Of a DNA stretch of 64,000 bases, positions 27,174 through 35,641 are shown one piece after another. The position numbers and the translations under genes were made by a program. The notes below the pieces were generated by a model. It searched no databases. It was given only the letters and a program-made list of their open reading frames with translations, and was not told the DNA's origin. The stretch covers positions 1-64,000 of the forward strand of contig JAFLTS010000009.1 in assembly GCA_022509185.1 (NCBI GenBank), written 5' to 3'. Positions within the stretch are counted from its first letter, which is position 1, and every line of letters begins with the position of its first letter. The DNA is from Muribaculaceae bacterium. GTDB taxonomy: Bacteria; Bacteroidota; Bacteroidia; Bacteroidales; Muribaculaceae.

Positions 27174-28361
27174 ATGGATATCTTAAGGATTCAACAAGAC
27201 AATTTGATTCATTCTACTTCTTTGGATTATGTAAGGGATTTTTATAATGAAATCGAATGGGAAGATAGATTAATTGGGATTAAAGGAGCAAGAGGAGTGG
27301 GGAAAACTACTCTGATGATTCAACGAATAAAATTGGCTTATCCAAATTCGGATAAAGTGCGTTATATTTCATTAGATAATATTTGGTTTTCAACTCATTC
27401 ATTGATCGATTATGTTTATTCTGTTTATAATGAGGGAGTAACTCATATCTTTATAGATGAGATCCATCATTTGGAGAGATGGGAACAATATTTGAAAAAC
27501 ATATATGACAGTTTTCCTGAACTGCATATCGTTTTCACCGGATCATCACTTCTGGAGATTGATTATTCTATTGCTGATCTTTCAAGACGTTTATTAATGT
27601 ATGATATGCCGGGATTGTCTTTCCGGGAATATCTTGAGTTCAAGGGGTTCAATTATCCTAAATTGTCATTGAAGGATATACTCTATGATAACATAAAATT
27701 GACCAATTTGATCAATCCGGAACAAAATATGGTAAGGAAATTCCATAGTTATTTAAAGCATGGCTATTTCCCATTTTTTCTAAAAGGAAGAGAGACAGAA
27801 TACTTGTGTCGGGTTGCTAATATGGTATCCACCGTGATAGAAAGGGATATTCCGTCAATGGAAAATATGGACTATATTTCATTAATGAAGGCAAAACAAC
27901 TATTAGGTATTCTTTCGGAACAGACGCCTTCGAATATCAATATTGAGAAAACGGCAAGGAACATGGAGGTTTCCAAAAATCTTTTATTGAAACTGCTGTT
28001 TTTATTAGAAAGGTCTCAGATACTTCGGTTGTTGTATTATAAAAATGAACGATCTCCTAAATCTTTGGCCAAGCCCCAGAAAATACTTTTTGATAATGCG
28101 TCAATAGCATATTCTTTAGGTGTCGCTGATGTTGGCAGAGTAAGAGAAAGTTTTCTTGCTTCTGCTTTCCGTGGACATCTCATTGGATACCCGTTAAAAG
28201 GAGATTTACTTGTAGACAATAGATATTTATTTGAGGTAGGAGGTACCGGGAAGGGATTTTCACAAATAGCAAACTTACCGGATAGTTTTATTGCCGCTGA
28301 TGATATAGAATTTGCTTTTGGAAATAAGATCCCTCTTTGGATGTTTGGATTCCTGTATTAA
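27174..28361 (+). CDS. AAA family ATPase (AAA_14/DUF4143-like)
   Basis: A 395-residue ATPase. Walker A is GARGVGKTT at residues 38-46, Walker B is HIFIDEIHHL with DE at 95-96, and sensor 1 is VFTGSS. Then come LSFREYLEF and a C-terminal winged-helix/nuclease-like region (IEKTARNMEVSKNLLLKLLFLLERSQILRLL, ending in LLVDNRYLFEVGGTGKGFSQI), the layout of the AAA_14 plus DUF4143 group. Proteins of this group are widespread in Bacteroidales and of unknown function. A longer start at 27132 would place the promoter inside the gene, so 27174 is preferred. It is a single-gene unit between dyad-rich spacers; its IstB-like appearance is superficial. Confidence 0.85.
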   Translation: MDILRIQQDNLIHSTSLDYVRDFYNEIEWEDRLIGIKGARGVGKTTLMIQRIKLAYPNSDKVRYISLDNIWFSTHSLIDYVYSVYNEGVTHIFIDEIHHLERWEQYLKNIYDSFPELHIVFTGSSLLEIDYSIADLSRRLLMYDMPGLSFREYLEFKGFNYPKLSLKDILYDNIKLTNLINPEQNMVRKFHSYLKHGYFPFFLKGRETEYLCRVANMVSTVIERDIPSMENMDYISLMKAKQLLGILSEQTPSNINIEKTARNMEVSKNLLLKLLFLLERSQILRLLYYKNERSPKSLAKPQKILFDNASIAYSLGVADVGRVRESFLASAFRGHLIGYPLKGDLLVDNRYLFEVGGTGKGFSQIANLPDSFIAADDIEFAFGNKIPLWMFGFLY

Positions 28362-28418
28362 AATAATAATCAGTAACTATGTCTTCTATTGAGTATTGAA
28401 ACTTGCCAATAAGTACAA

Positions 28419-28468
28419 TTTATCGTCTAATAGATACTCGTACAAATTTTGTACAATTATACGATAAA
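28419..28468. repeat. Nested palindromes after the AAA ATPase gene
   Basis: Outer arms TTTATCGT (28419-28426) and ACGATAAA (28461-28468) enclose an inner palindrome GTACAAATTTTGTAC (28440-28454). The right arm is followed by only two further A residues, without a T-run on the plus strand, so this is a weak terminator candidate or a protein-binding site. Confidence 0.55.
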
Positions 28469-28504
28469 AATTCCATTAACAATCAAAGAAATCAATAAAA
28501 ATAA

Positions 28505-28539
28505 AAATAGAGTGTAACTTGTTGAGCTACACTCTATTT
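28505..28539 (-). terminator. Terminator of dnaK
   Basis: AAATAGAGTGTA (28505-28516) pairs perfectly with TACACTCTATTT (28528-28539) around an 11-base loop. On the minus strand the stem is followed by a T-rich run, so it terminates dnaK; it may also work on the plus strand for the ATPase gene. Confidence 0.88.
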
Positions 28540-28590
28540 GTTTATTGATATTTATCTTTATAATCAGACATGGCACGCCATGGCCCTACA

Positions 28591-30489
28591 TTACTTAACT
28601 TCTTCGAAGTCTACATCGGTTACTTCGGGTTCATTCGGATGAGACGGGCCGGCTTGTGCTCCCGGTTGCGGACCAGCTTGAGCTCCTGCTGCCTGAGCAT
28701 TAGCGATATCCTGGGCAGCTGCCTGGAAAGCATCGTTAACAGCCTTTTCTGCCATGTCTATGTCTTCAAGAAGCTGATTCTTGTGAACTTCTTTCAAACG
28801 ATCGATAGCACTTTGGATAGCAGCCTTCTTGTCAGCCGGAATCTTGTCTCCAAGTTCATTAAGCTGTTTTTCGCTCTGGAAGATCATTGAATCTGCATGG
28901 TTGAGTTTATCAGCGCGTTCTTTAGCTTTCTTGTCAGCTTCTTCGTTAGCTTTAGCCTCATCACGCATTCTCTGGATTTCCTGCTCGCTCAAACCGCTTG
29001 AAGCTTCTATGCGTATGCTTTGTTCCTTACCTGTGGCTTTATCTTTTGCAGAAACGTTGAGAATACCATTAGCATCTACTTCAAAAGTAACTTCAATCTG
29101 AGGTACGCCACGAGGTGCCGGTGCTATTCCTGCAAGGTTGAATTCACCCAGAAGCTTATCATCTGCAGCCATCGGACGTTCTCCCTGGAGAACACGGATA
29201 GTAACTTCAGGCTGATTATCAGCAGCTGTAGAGAATGTTTCACTCTTGCGTGTAGGAATTGTAGTATTAGCTTCAATAAGCTTAGTCATAACTCCACCGA
29301 GTGTTTCAATACCGATTGACAGAGGAACAACATCAAGAAGAAGTACATCTTTAACGTCACCGCTCAATACACCACCCTGGATAGCAGCACCGATAGCCAC
29401 AACCTCATCAGGGTTTACGCTCTTATTAGGTTCCTTACCGAAGATTTCCTTAACCTTTGTCTGGATAGCCGGGATACGGGTAGAACCACCCACGAGGATA
29501 ACTTCGTCAATCTGTCCTGCAGTATATCCTGCATCCTTCAGTGCATTCTGACAAGGAGCAACCACTGCGTCAATAAGCTTAGAAGCCAATTGTTCGAATT
29601 TAGCACGTGTAAGATTAGTTACCAAGTGCTTCGGGCCGGATTGAGTTGCTGTGATATATGGAAGGTTGATCTCAGTTGAAGTAGAGCTTGAGAGTTCCAC
29701 TTTAGCCTTTTCAGCAGCTTCCTTCAGACGTTGCATTGCCATAGGATCCTGACGGAGGTCTACACCTTCATTTTTCTTGAACTCATCAGCGAGCCAGTCA
29801 ATGATAACATTATCGAAGTCATCACCGCCAAGGTGAGTGTCACCATTTGTTGACTTCACTTCAAACACGCCGTCACCCAGTTCAAGGATAGAGATATCGA
29901 AAGTACCACCACCAAGGTCAAATACAGCAATTTTCTGTTCCTTAGTTGATTTGTCAAGACCGTAAGCGAGAGCGGCTGCAGTAGGTTCATTTACAATACG
30001 ACGAACTTTAAGGCCTGCGATTTCACCGGCTTCCTTAGTAGCCTGACGTTGAGAATCATCGAAATAAGCAGGTACGGTAATAACTGCTTCAGTCACTTCC
30101 TGGCCGAGATAATCTTCAGCAGTTTTCTTCATCTTTTGAAGTATCATAGCTGAGATTTCCTGCGGAGTATAGTCACGACCGTCGATGTCTACCTTGGGCA
30201 TATTATTCTGGCAAACCACTTTATAGGGGACACGTTTGATTTCATCCTCTACCTGGCTGCAGGTTTCACCCATAAAACGTTTAATACTATAAATCGTACG
30301 GGTAGGATTAGTGATGGCCTGACGTTTAGCGGGGTCGCCCACTTTACGTTCTCCACCATCAACAAAAGCTACTACAGAAGGAGTGGTGTTTCTTCCTTCA
30401 TTGTTAGGAATAACCACCGGGTCTTTTCCTTCGAGCACTGCCACACAGCTGTTGGTTGTGCCTAAATCGATACCAATTATCTTTCCCAT
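28591..30489 (-). CDS. dnaK: Molecular chaperone DnaK (Hsp70)
   Basis: Cytoplasmic ATP-dependent chaperone that binds unfolded segments with DnaJ and GrpE. The 632-residue length and all Hsp70 marks are present: phosphate-1 loop [13 protein letters not shown] at 5-17, [34 protein letters not shown], and the adenosine loop [11 protein letters not shown]. The substrate-binding domain begins after the linker [11 protein letters not shown]. The C-terminal lid ends in a Gly/Ala/Pro-rich linker and [11 protein letters not shown], the conserved bacterial DnaK tail. It stands alone; dnaJ and grpE are not next to it. No CIRCE-type repeat was noticed in the 370-base upstream region. Confidence 0.99.
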   Translation of the reverse strand: MGKIIGIDLGTTNSCVAVLEGKDPVVIPNNEGRNTTPSVVAFVDGGERKVGDPAKRQAITNPTRTIYSIKRFMGETCSQVEDEIKRVPYKVVCQNNMPKVDIDGRDYTPQEISAMILQKMKKTAEDYLGQEVTEAVITVPAYFDDSQRQATKEAGEIAGLKVRRIVNEPTAAALAYGLDKSTKEQKIAVFDLGGGTFDISILELGDGVFEVKSTNGDTHLGGDDFDNVIIDWLADEFKKNEGVDLRQDPMAMQRLKEAAEKAKVELSSSTSTEINLPYITATQSGPKHLVTNLTRAKFEQLASKLIDAVVAPCQNALKDAGYTAGQIDEVILVGGSTRIPAIQTKVKEIFGKEPNKSVNPDEVVAIGAAIQGGVLSGDVKDVLLLDVVPLSIGIETLGGVMTKLIEANTTIPTRKSETFSTAADNQPEVTIRVLQGERPMAADDKLLGEFNLAGIAPAPRGVPQIEVTFEVDANGILNVSAKDKATGKEQSIRIEASSGLSEQEIQRMRDEAKANEEADKKAKERADKLNHADSMIFQSEKQLNELGDKIPADKKAAIQSAIDRLKEVHKNQLLEDIDMAEKAVNDAFQAAAQDIANAQAAGAQAGPQPGAQAGPSHPNEPEVTDVDFEEVK

Positions 30490-30756
30490 AATTTTAGTTT
30501 TTAATATTTTTAGTTTTTAGTAAAATTCAATTTTCTTTCGGGCTTTTGCCCTTGTCTAAAATATAAACAAATAGCGGGCTAAAAGTTTCATTTAGGATAT
30601 AAAATTTATTCAGACTCCGTCAAATTGGCTTAAATACTGATATTTAGAGGTGGACAAACAATTGCCAAAAATGTCAATATATAGAGATGATACTTATTTG
30701 ATTATTATAACTATGGGGAAGAATCCAACATAATAATTTAAGAATGTAAAGTAGGA
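30490..30756. other. Divergent intergenic region between dnaK and serine palmitoyltransferase
   Basis: No gene. Just upstream of dnaK there is a small GGGCTTTTGCCC hairpin near 30540-30551. A clear minus-strand TAnnTTTG box for dnaK was not found. The right side holds the serine palmitoyltransferase promoter. Confidence 0.5.
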
Positions 30757-30787
30757 TTGTCAATATTACTAAAAATAATTAACTTTG
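30757..30787 (+). promoter_or_regulatory. Promoter of the serine palmitoyltransferase gene
   Basis: TTG at 30757-30759 and TAACTTTG at 30780-30787 with 20 bases between fit the Bacteroidetes -33/-7 pattern well. The transcript would have a leader of about 65-70 bases containing a GGCAGC/GCTGC pairing. Confidence 0.7.
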
Positions 30788-30860
30788 TACCCTTAAATTA
30801 CTTCGGGCAGCCGTGTACATCAGTGAATGATAAAAAGCTGCACGCCTTAAGAGTAACATA

Positions 30861-32051
30861 ATGAAGAGTCTATTACAAGAAAAGTTATCTGTATATGATG
30901 CGCCTCAGAAAGCGAAGGCTGCGGGGGTATACCCTTATTTCCGTCAGATTTCGAGCGAACAGAACACAGAGGTGCTCATGAATGGACGCAAGGTACTTAT
31001 GTTCGGTTCCAACAGCTATATGGGCCTTACCAATCATCCCAAAGTGATAGAGGCTGCTGTAGAGGCTACCAAGAAATATGGCACCGGTATGGCCGGATCT
31101 CCATTCCTAAACGGCACATTAGACATACATAAGCAATTGGAAGAACGTCTCGCCGATTATGTGGGTAAAGAAGACGTTATGCTATACAGCACCGGTTTCG
31201 GTGTAAATTTAGGCGTGATATCCACTCTTACCGGAAGAGAAGATTATGTGATTCTCGATGAGCAGGATCATGCCTCTATAATCGACGGTCGTCGGCTTTC
31301 ATTTTCCAACTATCTGAAATACCGCCATAATGATATGCAGAGCCTTGAGGCTCAATTGAAAAAGACAGATCCCAATAAAGTGAAACTTATTGTGACTGAT
31401 GGCGTATTTTCAATGGAAGGGGATGTAGCAAATCTTCCTGAAATTGTAAGGCTTGCCAAAGAATATAATGCTTCTGTGATGGTAGACGAAGCACATGGAA
31501 TAGGAGTATTTGGAGAAGGAGGCCGCGGAACCTGCAATCATTTCGGGGTTACTCAGGATGTAGACCTGATAATGGGCACTTTCAGTAAATCTTTTGCTTC
31601 CTTAGGTGGATTCATAGCTACTGACAAAGAAATTACCAATTATCTTCGTCATCATTCACGCGCTTATATTTTCACGGCAAGTATTACTCCGGCAGCTACA
31701 GCAGCTGTGAATGCAGCAATGGATATTATACTGGCAGAGCCGGAACGTCAGACCCATCTATGGGATATCACCAATTATGCTCTTGCAAAATTCCGTGAAA
31801 TGGGATGCGAGATAGGACATACGTCCACACCCATCATACCATTGTTTATAAGGGATGACTATAAGACTTTCCATGTCACACGTGATCTTCTGGATGAAGG
31901 AGTATTTGTGAATCCGGTAGTTACTCCAGCAGTGGCTCCGCAGGATACTCTTATTCGTTATTCTTTAATGGCCACTCACACAAAAGAACAGGTGGAACGC
32001 TCAATCGAGGCTATCAGAAAAGTCTTCAAGAGATACGAAATTATACCTTAA
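30861..32051 (+). CDS. spt: Serine palmitoyltransferase (alpha-oxoamine synthase family)
   Basis: PLP enzyme that condenses serine with palmitoyl-CoA to 3-ketodihydrosphingosine, the first step of Bacteroidales sphingolipids. The 396 residues open with the family-specific KLSVYDAPQKAKAAGVYPYFRQI seen in Bacteroides serine palmitoyltransferases, then MFGSNSYMGLTNHPKV, GSPFLNGTLDIHKQLEERLA, VMVDEAHGIGVFG (PLP-binding Asp-His) and TFSKSFASLGGF with the Schiff-base Lys243. KBL and BioF enzymes share the fold, but the N-terminal segment favours SPT. Single-gene unit with its own promoter and a strong terminator. Cytoplasmic. Confidence 0.9.
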   Translation: MKSLLQEKLSVYDAPQKAKAAGVYPYFRQISSEQNTEVLMNGRKVLMFGSNSYMGLTNHPKVIEAAVEATKKYGTGMAGSPFLNGTLDIHKQLEERLADYVGKEDVMLYSTGFGVNLGVISTLTGREDYVILDEQDHASIIDGRRLSFSNYLKYRHNDMQSLEAQLKKTDPNKVKLIVTDGVFSMEGDVANLPEIVRLAKEYNASVMVDEAHGIGVFGEGGRGTCNHFGVTQDVDLIMGTFSKSFASLGGFIATDKEITNYLRHHSRAYIFTASITPAATAAVNAAMDIILAEPERQTHLWDITNYALAKFREMGCEIGHTSTPIIPLFIRDDYKTFHVTRDLLDEGVFVNPVVTPAVAPQDTLIRYSLMATHTKEQVERSIEAIRKVFKRYEIIP

Positions 32052-32079
32052 TGATGACTTTTTATAACTGAATATAAAG

Positions 32080-32107
32080 GTTGAGCACGTAAAGCTCAAC
32101 TTTTTTT
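32080..32107 (+). terminator. Terminator of the serine palmitoyltransferase gene
   Basis: GTTGAGC (32080-32086) pairs with GCTCAAC (32094-32100) around a 7-base loop and is followed by seven T residues. Textbook intrinsic terminator. Confidence 0.93.
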
Positions 32108-32188
32108 ATAATTATGAGCGTTATTTTTTTGGAAAAATAAAAAATAGATTAAATTCGCACCGTAAAACCAAGAAAACACAAATCTACA

Positions 32189-32737
32189 ATGGTCTATAGA
32201 TTTAAACTCGTAAGCGACGAAGTAAGTAATTTTTCAAGGGAATATGAAATCGATTCCACAGCTACATTCTTACAACTACGAAACACTATACTCGACAGCG
32301 TAGGTTATTCCAAAGACGATTTCAATTCTTTCTTTCTGTGCGACGATGATTGGCAGAAAAACGAAGAGATAACGCTTGAAGATATGGGAAGTTCAAGCGA
32401 CCAGGATATATGGGTTATGGGAGACACACCTTTAAATGAACTTATAGAAGAAGATGGTCAAAGGCTTATTTTCGTATTTGATTATATGACTGACAGAGCC
32501 TTTTTCATGGAAATGAAAGAATCTTTCCCGGGTCGTACCCTCTCTGATCCTATTTGCGTGTTGAAACGCGGACAGGCTCCGGCTCAATATATAGATATGG
32601 ATGAATTTGAGAATAAGATTGACCAGAGTATATTAAATCCCGTGCTTCCCGCAGAAGATCTTGATTTAGATATCTATGGCGATGACCAATATGACGAAGA
32701 GGATATTGCCGATGGTTTCGACATCAACAATCTCTGA
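32189..32737 (+). CDS. Plasmid pRiA4b ORF-3-like domain protein
   Basis: A 182-residue cytoplasmic protein. The start MVYRFKLVSDEVSNFSREYEI, the central LRNTILDSVGYSKDDFNSFFLCDDDW and the LIFVFDYMTDRAFFMEM strand match the PRiA4_ORF3 domain. The domain is named from a plasmid gene and often annotated as IS-related, but here it is a chromosomal single gene typical of Bacteroidales. The C-terminal 40 residues are strongly acidic (DLDLDIYGDDQYDEED). A TAAATTCG sequence about 36 bases upstream of the ATG may be its -7 box. The biochemical role is unknown. Convergent with the next small gene. Confidence 0.85.
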   Translation: MVYRFKLVSDEVSNFSREYEIDSTATFLQLRNTILDSVGYSKDDFNSFFLCDDDWQKNEEITLEDMGSSSDQDIWVMGDTPLNELIEEDGQRLIFVFDYMTDRAFFMEMKESFPGRTLSDPICVLKRGQAPAQYIDMDEFENKIDQSILNPVLPAEDLDLDIYGDDQYDEEDIADGFDINNL

Positions 32738-32769
32738 GAAAAATTAGTCTAATATAAACAGGAAATAAA

Positions 32770-33111
32770 TTAACCTTGCCCGAAGATACGGCCGAAAAGT
32801 GAAGGCTTGTCTTCGGGTTTGATATGTACATGCAGTTGATTGTCTTCCTTACCCATAAACAGGATGTGGGTACGGAAAACAAAAGCAATAAGTTTATCAA
32901 ACTCCAGCACTGCATTAAGACTTCTGATAAGGAAACGCCTGAAAGGATTAAATTCTTCTACATCTTTAAGCACAATCTCAAAACCATCGTTTTCTATAGA
33001 ATGGTGTTCTTGTAGCATTGGCAGAAAATAATCAAGCCGCAAGTCGGCAGCATTCTTGTGCGGCTTGCGGAACTTTTTATATATTTCCTGAATTACTTTT
33101 TCGTCAACCAT
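32770..33111 (-). CDS. Conserved hypothetical protein, 113 residues
   Basis: Not recognised. A soluble 113-residue protein with an N-terminal basic helix (VIQEIYKKFRKPHKNAADLRLDYFLPML), an alternating middle part with ENDGFEIVLKDVEEFNPFRRFLIRSL, and a strand-rich end (FDKLIAFVFRTHILFMGKE, then LHVHIKPEDKPSLFGRIF). No signal peptide or membrane segment. The amphipathic pattern and codon use match its neighbours, which supports a real gene, as does convergent placement 32 bases from the PRiA4b-like gene. Its start ATG is at 33111; no clear promoter was found in the 220-base spacer beyond it. Confidence 0.7.
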   Translation of the reverse strand: MVDEKVIQEIYKKFRKPHKNAADLRLDYFLPMLQEHHSIENDGFEIVLKDVEEFNPFRRFLIRSLNAVLEFDKLIAFVFRTHILFMGKEDNQLHVHIKPEDKPSLFGRIFGQG

Positions 33112-33253
33112 TTCATTGATAGCAAAGAAAAGACTTCACTTCACTTTTCTTTCCCGGATCAGACAGGAAAGGACATTTTTTATTCTATATGATAAACAAA
33201 CAAATTGGAAGACGGTTTACTTACTAAATGTTAAAAATAATTGATAAAGGAAA

Positions 33254-33275
33254 GAGCCCGGTGCAAACCGGGCTC
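33254..33275 (-). terminator. Terminator of the methylmalonyl-CoA decarboxylase operon
   Basis: GAGCCCGGT and ACCGGGCTC form a perfect 9-base stem around GCAA. On the minus strand it is followed by TTTCCTTT. The same stem recurs at 51465. Confidence 0.85.
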
Positions 33276-33335
33276 AGTTCATTGAAAATTAGCTTTTTAT
33301 TTTAAATTGTAAATTTTCTACTTTAGCATATTTTA

Positions 33336-34508
33336 TTATCCTAAGAAGCTTAGGAGTACACCCGCTGCTACTGCTGAGCCTATCACACCGGCCACATTCG
33401 GACCCATGGCATGCATGAGAAGATAGTTGTTGGGATCGTATTCCAAACCTATATTGTTGGAAATACGGGCAGCCATAGGCACTGCCGAAACCCCAGCGTT
33501 ACCGATGAGTGGATTAATCTTCTTGTCTTTGCGGAGGAAGACATTGAATAATTTCACCGAACAAACTCCTGCAGAAGAAGCAATGATAAATGCTCCGAAA
33601 CCGAGACCGAAAATCAGGAGAGTGTCGAGAGTGAGGAATTTTTCTCCTTGAGTCGAGGCTCCCACTGTCAGGCCAAGAAGTATAGTCACGATGTCGGTCA
33701 TTGCATTGCTGGCAGTCTTGGCAAGACGGGTTGTAACTCCGCTTTCACGAAGAAGGTTGCCGAAGAAAAGCATTCCTAACAATGGAATACCGGAAGGCAC
33801 AACAAAGCAGGTGAGTAATAGACCTACCACCGGGAATATGATTTTCTCATTCTGAGTGGCCACACGCGTAGGCTTCATTTTGATAAGCCTTTCTTTCTTT
33901 GTAGTGAAAAGTCTCATCAACGGTGGCTGGATAAGAGGTATCAGTGCCATATAAGAATATGCGGACACAGCCACTGCTCCGAGCAGATTCGGATTCAGTT
34001 TTGAAGTGGTGAAGATAGCCGTCGGACCGTCGGCACCCCCGATTATAGCTACACAACCTGCCGAAAGTGGGTCAAATCCACAAAGCAATGCCAGCATATA
34101 GGCTCCGAATATACCGAACTGAGCGCAAGCTCCTATAATCATCAGTTTGGGATTAGCAAGAAGAGCAGAAAAATCTGTCATGGCTCCGATTCCCAAGAAA
34201 ATAATAGGTGGATACCATCCTCTTTCCACACCGTTATATAGGATGTTTAAAACTGAACCCGGCTCATAAATACCGATCTCCATGCCTTCCTGGAAAGGTA
34301 TGTTTCCTATCAACATACCGAATCCGATCGGTACAAGCAGGAGAGGTTCAAAATTTTTCTTAATGGCAAGCCAGACAAAGAAACATCCCACTGCCAGCAT
34401 CACAAGGTTTTCCCAGTCACAGTTGTAAAACCCGGTGAATTCCCAGAAAGATGCCACAGTCTGGCGCATGAATTCGCCAAAAGAATATGTAGAGTCTGCT
34501 AAGATCAT
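33336..34508 (-). CDS. oadB: Sodium-pumping decarboxylase beta subunit (OadB family)
   Basis: Integral membrane subunit that couples decarboxylation of carboxybiotin to Na+ export. 390 residues, about nine membrane segments. Conserved OadB stretches are present: GMLIGNIPFQEG, LIFLGIGAMTDFSALLANPKLMIIG, then GADGPTAIFTTSKLNPNLLGAVAVSAYSYMALIPLIQPPLM, whose acidic residues and serine/tyrosine positions line the ion path, and NAGVSAVPMAARISNNIG near the end. Last gene of the mce-mmdA operon, 30 bases after the biotin carrier gene. With MmdA it forms a methylmalonyl-CoA decarboxylase that turns succinate metabolism into a sodium gradient. Confidence 0.95.
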   Translation of the reverse strand: MILADSTYSFGEFMRQTVASFWEFTGFYNCDWENLVMLAVGCFFVWLAIKKNFEPLLLVPIGFGMLIGNIPFQEGMEIGIYEPGSVLNILYNGVERGWYPPIIFLGIGAMTDFSALLANPKLMIIGACAQFGIFGAYMLALLCGFDPLSAGCVAIIGGADGPTAIFTTSKLNPNLLGAVAVSAYSYMALIPLIQPPLMRLFTTKKERLIKMKPTRVATQNEKIIFPVVGLLLTCFVVPSGIPLLGMLFFGNLLRESGVTTRLAKTASNAMTDIVTILLGLTVGASTQGEKFLTLDTLLIFGLGFGAFIIASSAGVCSVKLFNVFLRKDKKINPLIGNAGVSAVPMAARISNNIGLEYDPNNYLLMHAMGPNVAGVIGSAVAAGVLLSFLG

Positions 34509-34538
34509 AACGTTATACTTGAAAATCAGATCTTAATT

Positions 34539-34985
34539 TTATTCCAGAATCATTAAGTCGCCATCCTGAGGCACAGCATCACCAACTTTCACCAGTATTT
34601 GTTTCACTACGCCGCCTTTAGGAGTATGTATGTCATTCTCCATTTTCATGGCTTCAAGCACACAAACAGTTGCACCGGCCTCTATTTTGTCGCCTACTGC
34701 TACCGGCAAGCTCATAATAGTGCCCGGAAGGGGAGCTTTCACTCTATAACCGTTGCCTGGAGATACAGGCTGCACGTCCACAGTTTCTTTAGAGTTAAGC
34801 TTAGGTACCTCAGGTTTTTTCTTGGAGGGTTGCTTAATCACCGGTTTATCGGCAGGAGTCTTGTCGATTTCCACGGTGTATGGCACACCGTTTACTTCCA
34901 CATGCACTGTATTGCCATTAGGATCATCTACCATGACATTAAATTTAATGCCATTGATTTTATATTTGTATTCTTTTTGACTCAT
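34539..34985 (-). CDS. mmdC: Biotin carboxyl carrier subunit of the decarboxylase
   Basis: Carries the carboxyl group on biotin between the transferase and the membrane pump. 148 residues: N-terminal EYKYKINGIKFNVMVDD, a Pro/Lys-rich flexible linker (about 43-75) and the biotinyl domain with VKAPLPGTIMSLPVAVGD and the biotinylation motif EAMKMEND, biotin on Lys114. Overlaps the end of the oadG-like gene by 26 bases, suggesting coupled translation. The linker composition is typical of decarboxylase carriers. Acetyl-CoA carboxylase carriers look similar, but the operon settles the call. Confidence 0.92.
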   Translation of the reverse strand: MSQKEYKYKINGIKFNVMVDDPNGNTVHVEVNGVPYTVEIDKTPADKPVIKQPSKKKPEVPKLNSKETVDVQPVSPGNGYRVKAPLPGTIMSLPVAVGDKIEAGATVCVLEAMKMENDIHTPKGGVVKQILVKVGDAVPQDGDLMILE

Positions 34986-35637
34986 TGAAATTAATTTCTG
35001 TTGAAGGGTTTCTCCTGTGGTCTTGATTTTGCCTCAGGTTGTAGATTTTAGAATTCCAGGGAGAATATGCTTTCTGGAGACGCCTGATTGTCAGGTGTGT
35101 ATCTTCCAGATCATGTGGGTCGCTGAAATATTCGGCAAGAGCCAAAGAAATAGCCGCAATCACTTCTCCCGGAGCCAGTTCATGGTCATCGTGAGGAGAA
35201 TGGTCAGCAGCTGCCTTGGCTTTCTTTTTTCGGCTGGTAAGGATTAATTCCGATACTTTACCGAAGATCATAAAGAGAATTGAGAGCACGATGAGTGCGG
35301 CAAGCACTATACACATCGCGATAATAGTGATGGCTCCGCCCCAGCCGTCGTTTTCGGCTGCATTCCTGCTTTTTTCGGCCTGAGTCATCTTTCTGGCTAT
35401 TTTGCTTTCACCGTAATCGGAGGTAAAAACCTCAGGTTCCTGCAAAGCCAAAGGAGTGTGATCTTCTTTAATTTCAGGAGCTTCTTCCTGCATAATGATT
35501 TCGGCAGCTTGTATTTGCTCTGGCTCATAGGCAGAGGGAATATTGGCTGAGGCCCCTAAAGGAGCCACAGCCAACATTAAGCTTACAACCGAAGTCAATA
35601 ACCCTTTTTTATTATTTATTCTGATAGTAGGGTGCAT
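34960..35637 (-). CDS. oadG: OadG-like gamma subunit, extended form
   Basis: Small membrane subunit expected to anchor the decarboxylase and bind the biotin carrier. The ATG at 35637 is preferred over one at 35712, because the latter would run back through the end of mmdA. Residues 1-32 look like a signal peptide or first membrane segment (GLLTSVVSLMLAVAPLGASA), residues about 33-95 are an acidic loop, and one clear membrane segment (AITIIAMCIVLAALIVLSILFMIFG) leads to a basic, cytoplasmic tail, the OadG plan. At 225 residues it is longer than a classical OadG (about 80-100). It sits between mmdA and the biotin carrier gene. Confidence 0.8.
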   Translation of the reverse strand: MHPTIRINNKKGLLTSVVSLMLAVAPLGASANIPSAYEPEQIQAAEIIMQEEAPEIKEDHTPLALQEPEVFTSDYGESKIARKMTQAEKSRNAAENDGWGGAITIIAMCIVLAALIVLSILFMIFGKVSELILTSRKKKAKAAADHSPHDDHELAPGEVIAAISLALAEYFSDPHDLEDTHLTIRRLQKAYSPWNSKIYNLRQNQDHRRNPSTEINFNESKRIQI

Positions 35638-35641
35638 TGTC

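Noticed and set aside
27174..28361. AAA ATPase as an IS21 IstB-type transposition helper
   Set aside because: Its C-terminal half matches the AAA_14/DUF4143 layout and no IstA-like transposase is adjacent.
32189..32737. PRiA4b ORF-3-like gene as a sign of an insertion element
   Set aside because: No transposase, terminal inverted repeats or target duplication nearby; the domain is common in chromosomal Bacteroidales genes.
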